DNA from: Candidatus Nanopelagicales bacterium
GTDB taxonomy: Bacteria > Actinomycetota > Actinomycetes > S36-B12 > CAIYMF01
Direction of reading: 5' to 3'
DNA length: 50,600 bases
NCBI GenBank assembly: GCA_017848795.1
Contig: JAFIHG010000025.1
Location: 1 to 50,600 of the forward strand
Of the stretch, positions 1-7,727 are shown piece by piece; position 1 is the stretch's first letter; each line of letters opens with the position of its first letter. The notes below the pieces were generated by a model. It saw nothing but the letters and a program-made list of their open reading frames with translations. It ran no database searches and had not been told where the DNA came from. A program made the translations under genes and the position numbers.

Positions 1-141
1 AGCTGGGCCAGCAGGACCGGGGCGACGGCGGTCAGGTAGGAGATGACGTCGGCCTTCGTCGTCCCGGTCGCGGGATAGAGCACCTTCTCCAGGTGGGTCA
101 CCCGCAGCGTGCGTTCGCCCACCTGCACCGTCAACGGTCGC
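1..141. repeat. Terminal direct repeat, left copy (circular contig overlap)
   Basis: These 141 bases are identical, base for base, to the last 141 bases of the window (50460-50600). The copies lie inside one gene, the LigD-type polymerase, whose reading frame is continuous when the ends are joined. This is how an assembler reports a circular path: the same k-mer at both ends. A k of 141 is the usual largest setting of MEGAHIT, which is inference about the method. The copy should be counted once, giving a circle of about 50,459 bp. Confidence 0.97.
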
Positions 142-152
142 TCTGCAGCCAT
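1..152 (-). CDS. ligD: LigD-type NHEJ polymerase, 5' end (continues at window end)
   Basis: This is the first 50 or so codons of the polymerase whose remainder lies at 49691-50600. On the minus strand ATG at 152-150 overlaps the TGA of the upstream ligase gene (152-154) as TGATG, so the two are translationally coupled. The peptide starts MAAERPLTVQ and runs into the motif HLEKVLYP typical of the LigD polymerase N-terminus, then leaves the window at base 1 and resumes in the same frame at 50459. Joined over the circle the protein is about 306 residues. Read alone, the right-hand fragment would seem to start at an internal TTG, an artefact of the cut. Confidence 0.9.
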   Translation of the reverse strand, partial: MAAERPLTVQVGERTLRVTHLEKVLYPATGTTKADVISYLTAVAPVLLAQ

Positions 153-1054
153 CAGCCTTCCTCGTCCGCAATCAGGTCCGGGGGTGTCAGGTCGGGTCGC
201 GCGCGGACGAAGACCGCCTGCCGCAGCTGGTGGCCCTCCGTGTGCCCGAGGTGCTCGACGTCGACAACGAGCAACGGCTCGACCCACTGCGCATCCGCGA
301 GCGCCGGTGCCGATGAGAACGGGCAGCGCGGCGAGGCCAGCTCGCGCAGCACGGCGAGCAACGCCTGCGCCTCGGCGATCGAGATCCCCGACCCGACCGA
401 CCCGAGCGGCTCGAGGCCACCCTCCGGCAGCGGCAGGCCCACGGCAAGCGACTTCAGCCCCGCGGTGCCGCCCGGCTGCCATCCGCCCACGACGAGCGAG
501 ACGGTGCGCCGGTGCGGGACCTTCACCCAGTCGCGGCTGCGTACCCCCGCCTGGTACGTCGAGGCGCGGCGCTTGGCGACGACCCCTTCCAGGCCCTGCG
601 CCAGGGTCACCTCGAAGAGTGCAGCGCCGTCCTCGAACACCTCCGGCGTCCGCCAGGCGGGCCCGTCGAGCGCGAGCGATTCCAGCAGACCACGCCGCTC
701 CTGCCAGGGCAGGGTGCGCACGTCCTCGCCGTCGACCACGAGCACGTCGAACAGGCACAGTGTCACCGGGGTGAGGGTCCCGCCCCGCGAGGACATCAGC
801 ACCCCGAACGAGGGGCGGCCGGCCGGGTCGAAGGCGACCAGCTCGCCGTCCAGGACCGTACGGCCGGGCGGTAGTGACGCACCGAGCGGCAAGAGCTGCG
901 GCCAGCGGCGGGTGTGATCGTTGCCGGCGCGGGAGGCGAGCCGGACCGCGCCACCCTCGGCTGCGAGCAGCAGGCGGATGCCGTCCCACTTCACCTCGTA
1001 CGCCCACTGCCGCCCGGCCGGTAATGGGCCAGCGGTGGCGAGCATGGGGTGCAT
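152..1054 (-). CDS. ligD: ATP-dependent DNA ligase (LigD ligase domain)
   Basis: A 300-residue ATP-dependent DNA ligase that seals nicks during non-homologous end joining. The nucleotidyl-transferase motifs appear in order: motif I EVKWDG with adenylated lysine K22, motif III LDGELVAF, motif IIIa FDVL, motif IV LEGVVAKR and motif V WVKVP, followed by an OB-fold-like C-terminus. The length fits a stand-alone ligase domain; no polymerase or phosphoesterase domain is fused to it. It is divergent from ku (89 bp between starts) and overlaps the polymerase gene by one base, so ligase and polymerase form an operon. The start at 1054 is supported by a CAGGAT -10-like hexamer six bases upstream, the leaderless arrangement seen at several other genes here. 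Confidence 0.93.
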   Translation of the reverse strand: MHPMLATAGPLPAGRQWAYEVKWDGIRLLLAAEGGAVRLASRAGNDHTRRWPQLLPLGASLPPGRTVLDGELVAFDPAGRPSFGVLMSSRGGTLTPVTLCLFDVLVVDGEDVRTLPWQERRGLLESLALDGPAWRTPEVFEDGAALFEVTLAQGLEGVVAKRRASTYQAGVRSRDWVKVPHRRTVSLVVGGWQPGGTAGLKSLAVGLPLPEGGLEPLGSVGSGISIAEAQALLAVLRELASPRCPFSSAPALADAQWVEPLLVVDVEHLGHTEGHQLRQAVFVRARPDLTPPDLIADEEG

Positions 1055-1060
1055 AGGGTC

Positions 1061-1066
1061 ATCCTG
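1061..1066 (-). promoter_or_regulatory. Putative -10 hexamer, leaderless start of ligase gene
   Basis: On the minus strand CAGGAT is followed by exactly six bases and then the ATG at 1054. Actinobacterial SigA-type -10 boxes (TANNNT and variants) at this distance put the transcription start at or next to the start codon. No Shine-Dalgarno sequence competes. The same spacing recurs at 2151, 10390, 15722, 17386, 22643 and 48076. Confidence 0.45.
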
Positions 1067-1143
1067 ACGGTAGTTGGATCATCCGGCCCGCCGCTGGCGG
1101 CGGAGAGGGCAGAGGGCCGCCCAAGCACTGGACGGAGCAGACG

Positions 1144-2118
1144 ATGCGCGCAATGTGGAAAGGGTCGCTGGCGTTCGGGCTGGTGAACGTGCCGGTCAAG
1201 GTGTACGCCGCGACCGAGGACAAGGACGTCCGGTTCCACCAGGTGCACGCCGAGGACGGCGGTCGCATCTCCATGGTCCGTCGCTGCCAGGTGTGCGGCA
1301 AGGAGGTCTCCTACCACGAGCTGGCGCGCGCGTACGAGACCTCCGACGGGCGCACGGTCGTCATGGATGACGCCGACTTCGAGAACCTGCCGGTGCCCGG
1401 CGCGCACGAGCTGGACGTCGTGGAGTTCGTCCCCAGCGACCAGCTCGACCCGATCCTGTTCGACCGCAGCTACTACTTGGAGCCGGACAAGTCGGCGCTC
1501 AAGCCGTACGTCCTGCTGCGTGAGGCGCTGGAACGCACCGAGCGCACGGCGGTGCTCAAGGTCGTGTTGCGCAAGCGCACCCAGCTCGCCGCCCTGCGCG
1601 TCTACGGCGAGGTGCTCGTGCTGCAGACGATGCGGTGGCCGGACGAGGTCCGTACCGCGTCCTTCGACGTGCTCGACGGAAAGGTGACCGTCAAGGAAGC
1701 CGAATCGGCGATGGCCGACATGCTCGTCGAGTCGCTCTCGACCGACTTCGACCCGGACGCGTTCACCGACGAGTACCGGGACGCGCTGCTGCAGGTGATC
1801 GAGGCGAAGGTCGCGGGCGGTCAGGCGGTCACCCCGGAGACACCGGCAGCCGAGGGTGGCGACGCGGCCGTGATCGACCTGATGACGGCGTTGCGCGAGT
1901 CGGTGGAGCGCAGCCGCGCGTCCCGCGCGGACTCGGCTTCACCGGCTCGAGGGGGCGCAGACACCGAGGACGAGGACGAATCGCGGCCGGCCGCCAAGAA
2001 GGCGCCGGCGCGCGCGAAGAAGGCGCCGGCACGCAAGGCTCCCGCCAAGAAGGCCCCGGCGAAGAAGGCCCCGGCCCGCAAGGCAGCCAAGAAGGCCACA
2101 ACCAAGAAGAGCGCCTGA
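1144..2118 (+). CDS. ku: Ku homodimer, NHEJ DNA-end-binding protein
   Basis: Bacterial Ku, 324 residues. It forms a homodimeric ring that threads onto double-strand break ends and recruits the LigD activities encoded next door. The N-terminus (MRAMWKGSLAFGLVNVPVK) is the family signature and the beta-barrel core runs to about residue 255. Beyond it, roughly residues 280-324 form a basic tail of repeated KKAPA/RKAPA units resembling histone H1; such extended tails are known in mycobacterial and Streptomyces Ku and add DNA binding. The ATG at 1144 follows a GGAG-containing stretch. The divergent arrangement with the ligase gene is the usual ku-ligD neighbourhood, so this part of the window is natural gene order. 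Confidence 0.96.
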   Translation: MRAMWKGSLAFGLVNVPVKVYAATEDKDVRFHQVHAEDGGRISMVRRCQVCGKEVSYHELARAYETSDGRTVVMDDADFENLPVPGAHELDVVEFVPSDQLDPILFDRSYYLEPDKSALKPYVLLREALERTERTAVLKVVLRKRTQLAALRVYGEVLVLQTMRWPDEVRTASFDVLDGKVTVKEAESAMADMLVESLSTDFDPDAFTDEYRDALLQVIEAKVAGGQAVTPETPAAEGGDAAVIDLMTALRESVERSRASRADSASPARGGADTEDEDESRPAAKKAPARAKKAPARKAPAKKAPAKKAPARKAAKKATTKKSA

Positions 2119-2150
2119 CGTACGAGCTCGTCGCCTCGCCGGAGCGGGTC

Positions 2151-2156
2151 TAGATT
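2151..2156 (+). promoter_or_regulatory. Putative -10 hexamer, leaderless start of the PhyH-like gene
   Basis: TAGATT is followed by six bases and then ATG at 2163. It matches TANNNT at the spacing expected for a leaderless transcript. No clear -35 element is visible. Confidence 0.45.
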
Positions 2157-2162
2157 CGGAGC

Positions 2163-2960
2163 ATGGCGACGTTGTCGACGAAGACCGTCTCCGAGTTCGC
2201 CCGTGACGGCGTGGTTCTCGTACGCGGGGTGCTCGACGCCGAACAGATCGACGCGGCGCGGCAGGCGATCAGTGAGGTCATGGCCGTCCCCGGGCCGCTG
2301 GCGCAGGTCGCGAGCGACGCGGACGATCCGGGCCGCTTCTTCGAGGACTTCTGCCGGTGGAGCCAGGTCCCGGCCATCGAGCGTCTCGCCCGTCAGTCCC
2401 GGGTGCCCCGGGTCGCGGCGGAGCTGCTCGGCGACGGGCCGGTACGGCTGTACCACGACCACGTGCTGGTCAAGGAGGGCGGCACCACGCAGCGCACTCC
2501 CTGGCATCAGGACCAGCCGTACTACAACGTCGATGGTCGAGGGGTCAGCGCGTGGATCCCGGTCGACCCGGTGCCACTGGCCGGGTGCCTGGAGCTCGTC
2601 GCTGGCACCCATCGGGGCCCGTGGCTGATGCCGCGGACCTTCCTGGCGGGTGAGGCGCGGTGGTTTCCAGAGGGCAGCCTCGCCGAGCTGCCCGACATCG
2701 AGGCGGACCGCGGCGCGTACGACATCAGGCACTACGAGATGGCACCGGGCGATGCGATCTTCTTCGACTTCCTCACCGTCCACGGGGCGCCGGGATTTCC
2801 GTTCCCCGGACGGCGCCGGGTGCTCTCGCTGCGCTACCTGTCCTCCTCAGCACGGCACGCACCGAGACGCTGGCGCACCTCGCCGCACTTCGAGGGCCTG
2901 CAGGACGAACTGGCGGAGGGCGCGCCGATGGATCATCCACTGTTCCCGATCGTCGCGTGA
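2163..2960 (+). CDS. Phytanoyl-CoA dioxygenase (PhyH) family oxygenase
   Basis: A 265-residue Fe(II)/2-oxoglutarate-dependent oxygenase of the PhyH family. The metal-binding facial triad is visible: H115 and D117 in TPWHQDQPYY, and distal H207 in LTVHGAPG. An arginine in RRRVLSLRYL, about a dozen residues later, is placed to bind 2-oxoglutarate. Length is normal for bacterial members. The family hydroxylates varied small molecules and the substrate cannot be read from sequence. It starts 44 bp after ku on the same strand but has its own leaderless-type -10 at 2151, so it need not be co-transcribed. Downstream lies repeat cluster A. Confidence 0.85.
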   Translation: MATLSTKTVSEFARDGVVLVRGVLDAEQIDAARQAISEVMAVPGPLAQVASDADDPGRFFEDFCRWSQVPAIERLARQSRVPRVAAELLGDGPVRLYHDHVLVKEGGTTQRTPWHQDQPYYNVDGRGVSAWIPVDPVPLAGCLELVAGTHRGPWLMPRTFLAGEARWFPEGSLAELPDIEADRGAYDIRHYEMAPGDAIFFDFLTVHGAPGFPFPGRRRVLSLRYLSSSARHAPRRWRTSPHFEGLQDELAEGAPMDHPLFPIVA

Positions 2961-3029
2961 GGCGTTCCCACAACCCCGCGCCCATCACCACGAGCTCGTC
3001 GTCGCCTGAACGTCGAAGCAGGGTCGCAA

Positions 3030-3290
3030 CCACGCGTCGGTCCGGCGCAGTCGAGACTGAGAACCGCCCGGTCTCCTTCGAAGCGGCCGCAACCACACGT
3101 CGGTCGAGCGAAGTCGAGACACTTTGGGCCTGGTGGCGCGCCCGTCGACGCGTGAAAGACCGGACGAGTACCCGGTGGTCGAGCGTAGTCGAGACCACGT
3201 CGGCGCTCATGGTCTCGACTACGCTCGACCACCGAGGGGTCACCCTGGTCCAAATCGCTGCGGCAGTCTCGACTGCGCTCGACCACCACG
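3030..3290. repeat. Repeat cluster A (GGTCGAGCNNAGTCGAGACC family)
   Basis: The gene-free stretch 2961-3362 is filled with copies of an about 20-base motif in both orientations: near 3040, 3102, 3175, 3211 (inverted) and 3266 (inverted). Copies are joined by a conserved linker (cactttgggcc, then a run rich in gcgcgcccgtcg and gtgaaag). The stretch 3121-3198 matches the reverse complement of 25142-25219 with 6 differences in 78 bases. Bases 3089-3138 match the reverse complement of 5036-5085 with 5 differences in 50. Similar dispersed motifs are known from intergenic regions of Nocardioides-like actinobacteria (recollection, not checked). No open reading frame here looks coding. Confidence 0.85.
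3173..3234. repeat. Perfect 25-bp inverted repeat (hairpin) in cluster A
   Basis: Arms 3173-3197 and 3210-3234 are perfect reverse complements with a 12-base loop (cgtcggcgctca). Each arm holds one copy of the cluster motif. The hairpin could act as a bidirectional transcription barrier between the PhyH-like gene and the convergent DUF222-HNH gene, or as a REP-like element. The equivalent hairpin in cluster C (25110-25163) has a 12-base loop of different sequence. Confidence 0.85.
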
Positions 3291-3362
3291 CAGCGAGGGG
3301 ACCTGGGCGGTCAGAACCGTAAGGACACCAGTGGTTTTGGTGGGTGGCGTGCGGGCCCTTCT

Positions 3363-4884
3363 TCAGGGCCGGGTTCGTCGCGGTGGGGCCATGAACTGCC
3401 AGTAGTCGGCGGCCAGGGGGCTGACCCCGGGTCGGGCGACGATCTTCCACTGGCCGTCGTGAACCATTCGATGGTGACGCGCACACAGGAGAATCAGGTT
3501 GTCCGGGTTGGTCTCTCCGCCCAACCACCATTCCAGGACGTGGTGGGGGTGGCAGCGGGAGACGTCGGCGTAGCACCCAGGGAAGCGGCAATGCCGGTCG
3601 CGGAGGGTGAGCATCCGCCACACCCGTGGGGTGACGTGCCGGTGCTCCCGACCCAGCCAGAGCACCTCCCGGGAGGCCCCGCGCAACCTGGCCGCGAGGG
3701 TGGAGAGCAGGTCCCCGTCGGCGGGCAGCACACCCGAGACACGGCCCGCGGCCTCGTGTTGGGTGTCCAGGGCGCGGGTGATCGCGAGGGTGATGTCGGC
3801 ATCACAGCCCAGGCGGGCGATCGTGGAGACCGGCACCACCGCCGGTTCGGTGCCCGGCACGTCGAGGGTGCCGGTGCCGCGGCCGGCGAGCAGATCGGCC
3901 AGCTCCACGGTCAAGACGAGGTGCGGGCGTATCCCGTGGGTGGTGCCGGCCTTGCCCTCGTCGAGGAACTGGCGGGCCAGCTCCACCAACGCCAACGCCC
4001 GCACGTGGTCGGCCTTGCCCCGCTGCACCCCACCGGTCCCGCCGTTCTTTGCGGCTTCGATGGCGGCGTCGGTCGCGTCCTGGTCGATCTCCCCGGTGAT
4101 CGGGTCCAGGACCGGCTGCGGGCCGAGCGTCCCGTCCCTGTACCTCCCCTACCGCTCGCTGGCGCTCGCGGCGGGGGCCCAAGTCCACGATGCGATCCAG
4201 TGCGGTGCGCAAGAGGGCGTCGGACTCGGCCGAGAGCATGCCGCGCACGTCGGTCTCGTTCCCGACGCGGGTCAGGCGCAGGTGCTGGGCGTGGTAGGCC
4301 TCCTGCTCATCGGCGGTGGCCCCGTCGGGGAACACCGTCGCCAGGATCCGGGCGGCGGCGGCGCGGACGTGGTCGGCGTTCTCGGTCTGTGCGATGTCGA
4401 GCAGCACCTGCTGGCATTCCCCGAACACCAGTGCGGTCAGGTCGGGGTCGGTGCGGGTCTTCTTCTCACAGGCCACCAGTCCCAGGGTGAGCTCCCGCAC
4501 CCCCGCCCCCACGATGCGCCCGGCGAGCCACGCCGTGCGGGTCGCCGCGAACTCGGGACGCTGCAGATCCCGCGACCGCGCCAGCAGCCGAGCGGCGTCC
4601 CGGTCCCCGCACCGCGTGGTGGCCTTCAGCCAGGCTTTGGTGGAGACGAACCCGCGCCCGCGCAACACGCCCGAGTCGTGCGTACGACCGAGCACGGTCG
4701 TGGCCGCGGCGTGCGCGGCGTCGGAGACGGCGAGCAGGTCCGCGGTCAGTTCCGGCAACGCCTCGTCGGCGGTATCGATCAGCACCCCGTCGGCGATCGC
4801 GCCGTTCACGAACGCGGCGTCCGCGCGCATCCGAGTCAGTGCGGCGTGGACCTCCCGCGGGCCGGCTGCCGGCGTCTGCAACAT
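3363..4884 (-). pseudogene. DUF222 / HNH endonuclease-domain protein, frameshifted
   Basis: A 13E12-repeat-like protein in two frames. The N-terminal DUF222 part starts MLQTPAAGPREV at 4884 and is good to LLRTALDRIVDLG near 4180. The C-terminal part (GTLGPQPVLDPITGEI onward, ending 3363) is in another frame and contains the HNH nuclease: CRFPGC, then HHVLEWW, then NLILLCARHHRMVH, with metal-binding C and H residues intact. In the C-terminal frame a TAG lies at 4149-4151, beside a short run (accgctcgctggcgctcgcgg) that looks inserted into the variable linker. A TACAGT hexamer at 4892-4897 (minus strand) is seven bases from the ATG. The gene lies between repeat clusters A and B. One corrected indel would not fully repair it. 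Confidence 0.85.
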
Positions 4885-5035
4885 ACGAACAACTGTAGGA
4901 GGAGGGTCTGACAACACCCTCCGACCAGACCGGCCGCGCGGCACTGCACGGTCCTGCGCACCGGCGCCGACAAGCTCACTGGCAAGCAGGGAATCGGCGA
5001 ATGCCCTCGTGCTCGACACCCCGAGTAGGGCGAGT

Positions 5036-5110
5036 CGCCGCCAGGCCCAAAGTGACTCGGCTGCGCTCGACCGACGTGCGGTTGCTCTCGCCCGTTTCGA
5101 CTCAGTTTCA
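5036..5110. repeat. Repeat cluster B (inverted relative to cluster A)
   Basis: The interval 4885-5196 holds no convincing gene. Bases 5036-5085 match the reverse complement of 3089-3138 (45 of 50 identical), and the part from ggcccaaagtgactcg to gctgcgctcgacc is also shared with cluster C near 25212. Further degenerate copies of the motif run to about 5110 (tttcgactcagtttc). Clusters A and B thus bracket the DUF222-HNH pseudogene as imperfect inverted repeats. The STAND gene pair begins within about 90 bp on the other side. Confidence 0.75.
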
Positions 5111-5196
5111 CTGTCGCGCGGGGGCGGGATCCTGTGCCACGCTGTCCTTCCAGAATTGCGACGTCGCAGCGGTCGCCTACGACCGGGTGGGGAGTG

Positions 5197-7727
5197 ATGG
5201 GCGGGCAGAACGGCCGGTTCGTCCGGGTGCGACTGAGCATCGAGGAAGACGACCTGCCGGAGGCGTCCGCCGCGCTGCGCGGATCCCTCGCCCCGCTGCG
5301 GGTGGAGTTCGCCGACGACGTACGGCAGGCTGACGTCTTCATCGGCGTCTACGGCAACCGGTACGGCACGCGCGACCCGCTGCGCGGGCTGAGCCTGCTC
5401 GAGCAGGACTATCTCGCCGCCGGCGCGCGACCGCGGCTGGTGTACGTGATGCCCGAGAGCCAGGAGCGCGAGGAGCACCTCACCGTCCTGCTGTCCCGGA
5501 TCCGCGCCGACGACCTCGCGTCCTACCGTCACGTGACGGACAGCGCGGAGCTCGCCCGGCTCGTCGTCGACGACCTCACGATGGTCCTCACCGAGGCGTT
5601 CACCGGCACGCACGCCGCAGCGCCCGCGCAGCCGCCCGAACCGGTCCGTACACGACCGGCGCCCAAGGCGCGGATCCCGGCGCCGTGGCACCGGCTGGTC
5701 GGGGCGAACGCGAGCTGGCCGAGACCGCTCGGCTGCTGCAGCAGCAGGCGCGGTTGCTGACCATCACCGGCCCGGGAGGCATCGGCAAGAGCCGGCTGGC
5801 CATCGAGCTCGCGCGGCAGGTGGAAGGGGACTACCGGGACGGCAGCTGGTTCGTGGACCTCGCAGGCGCCCGCGACCCCGCGCTCGTCGCGCCGATGATC
5901 GCCCACGCGCTGGGGGTGCGCGAGGCCGCCGGGGCGCTGCCGCTGGAGAGCCTGAAGCGCTATCTCGCCCCGATGAACCTGTTGATGATGCTCGACTCCT
6001 TCGAGCCGGTGCTCGCGGCCGCCCCCCTCGTCATCGACCTGCTCTCCGCGGCGCCCGAAGTACGCGTCGTCGTCACCAGCCGCAGCGTGCTGCGGGTACG
6101 CGGCGAGCAGGAGTACCCGCTCGCGCCGCTGCAGGTGCCCGACCCGGACGGCGCACCGGACGCCGCGCCCGGTCCCGCGCTCGAGTTGTTCCTCGAGCGG
6201 GCCGCGACGGCCAATCCGACACGCACGCTGTCCGACACCGAGCAGGCAGCAGCGGCGGAGATCTGCCGCAGGCTCGACGGCGTACCGCTGGCGCTCGAGC
6301 TGGCGGCCGCGCGTACCCGCGTCCTGGCGCCCTCGGCGCTGCTGGTACGGCTCTCCGACGCACTCGACGTGCTGGGAAGCGGACCGGTCGACCTGCCCGA
6401 ACGCCAACGCGCCCTGCGCAGCACGCTGGACTGGGACCACGCGCTGCTCGGCGAAGAGGAGCAGGTCTTCTTCCGCCGGCTGTCGGTGTTCCGGCGCAGC
6501 TTCACGCTCGCCGCCGCCGAGGCCGTCGTCGTCGGGGACGGGCACGATGCGATGGATGTCATGGACGGGCTGGACGGGCTGGTCGGCAAGAGCCTGGTCC
6601 GCACCGCCGACCCGCACCCGGAGACCGGCGAGCCGAGCTTCGTGATGCTGCAGACGGTGCGGGAGTACGCACGGGAGAAGCTCGCCGCAGCGGGCGAACG
6701 CGAGGAGATCGGGGGGCGCCACGCCTACTACGTGCTCGCGCGGGTGGAGGCGGCGGCCCGGCGGCCGACAGCCGAACGCGAGCACTGGCTGGCCGTGCTC
6801 GAGCACGAGCACGCCGACCTGCGCGCCGCCCTCGACTGGGCGGACCGGGCGACAGACGTGGACCTGCTGGTACGCCTGGCGGTGCCGCTCGGCCGGTTCT
6901 GGCGCGCGCACTGCCACTTCAGTGAGGGACGCCGGTGGCTGGACCGCGCGGTCGCGCTGACCGCCGGGCAACGCACGTCGCAGCGCGCCGACCTGCTCGC
7001 CAGCGCGGCGTACCTCTCCCGCGCACGTGGTGCGTACGACGTGGCCGAGGCCCAGTACACCGAGGCCATGACCATCCGCGAGGAGCTTCATGACGTGGGG
7101 AAAGTCGCGTCGTCGCAACGGTTCATGGGCAACATCGCCTACGACCGCGGCGACCTGGACGGCGCCGAGCGCTGGTGGCAGCGCAGCCTCGCGACCCTCG
7201 CGGGCAGCGACGACCCGGTACGCGAGATGAACGTGCTCAACAACCTCGGCGTGCTCGCCCACCACCGCGGCGACCACCGCGGCGCGATTGAGCGCTACGA
7301 CACGGCGTACGAGCTGGCGGTGCGGGTCGGCTCGGGCGATCACGCGGCGCGCACCCGCATGAACACCGCCAGCGCACGGATCGCGCTGGGAGACCCGCAG
7401 GCGGCGATCGGGCTGGCGCAGTTCGCGGTGCGCACGTACGGCGAGCTCGACGACACCTGGGACCTGGTGGATGCGGTCGACGTGCTGGCCCGGGCGTACG
7501 GCGGGCTGGGGCGGACCGAACTGGCCGCCTGGCTGTTCGGTGCCGCGGACAGCCTGCGTACTGCCCTGGACGTCCGGCGCTCCCAGTACGAGTTCGACGA
7601 GTACGAGCAGGCCTGCGCCGAGGTGCGCGCCGCCGACCCGGACGCTTTCGCGCGTGGGTTCGCCGCCGGCGCGTCGGCGTCGCTCGACCAGTTGCTGGAC
7701 CGCGCGCTTGCGGAGCCGGCGTCGTGA
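5197..7727 (+). pseudogene. DUF4062-STAND NTPase-TPR protein, frameshifted
   Basis: First of two tandem paralogues. The N-terminal part (to about 5700) matches the second half of a DUF4062 domain (QADVFIGVYGNRYG, RPRLVYVMPES) but lacks the RVFVSST opening. The remainder, in the -1 frame, is a STAND/NB-ARC ATPase with Walker A GPGGIGKSRLA, Walker B LLMMLDSFEP, VVVTSRS and GVPLALELAAARTRVL motifs, then TPR-like helices. The frames switch at 5701-5704 in a run of four G; a fifth G would give LVGGERELAE and one continuous protein of about 840 residues. The start is uncertain: ATG 5197 follows GGGGAG closely. It overlaps the next gene by four bases (GTGA). It could be a real loss of function or a one-base sequence error. 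Confidence 0.8.

Noticed and set aside
3030-3290. CRISPR array
   Set aside because: Repeat copies alternate in orientation with unequal, partly conserved spacers and no cas genes are present.
3802-5691. 629-codon minus-strand frame across cluster B and the DUF222 region
   Set aside because: Only the part from 4884 to about 4180 resembles a protein family; the remainder is antisense to the STAND gene or repeat.
5695-5712. Programmed -1 ribosomal frameshifting in the STAND gene
   Set aside because: No slippery heptamer or downstream structure in the right place, and the second paralogue is a normal single frame; a simple base loss explains it.
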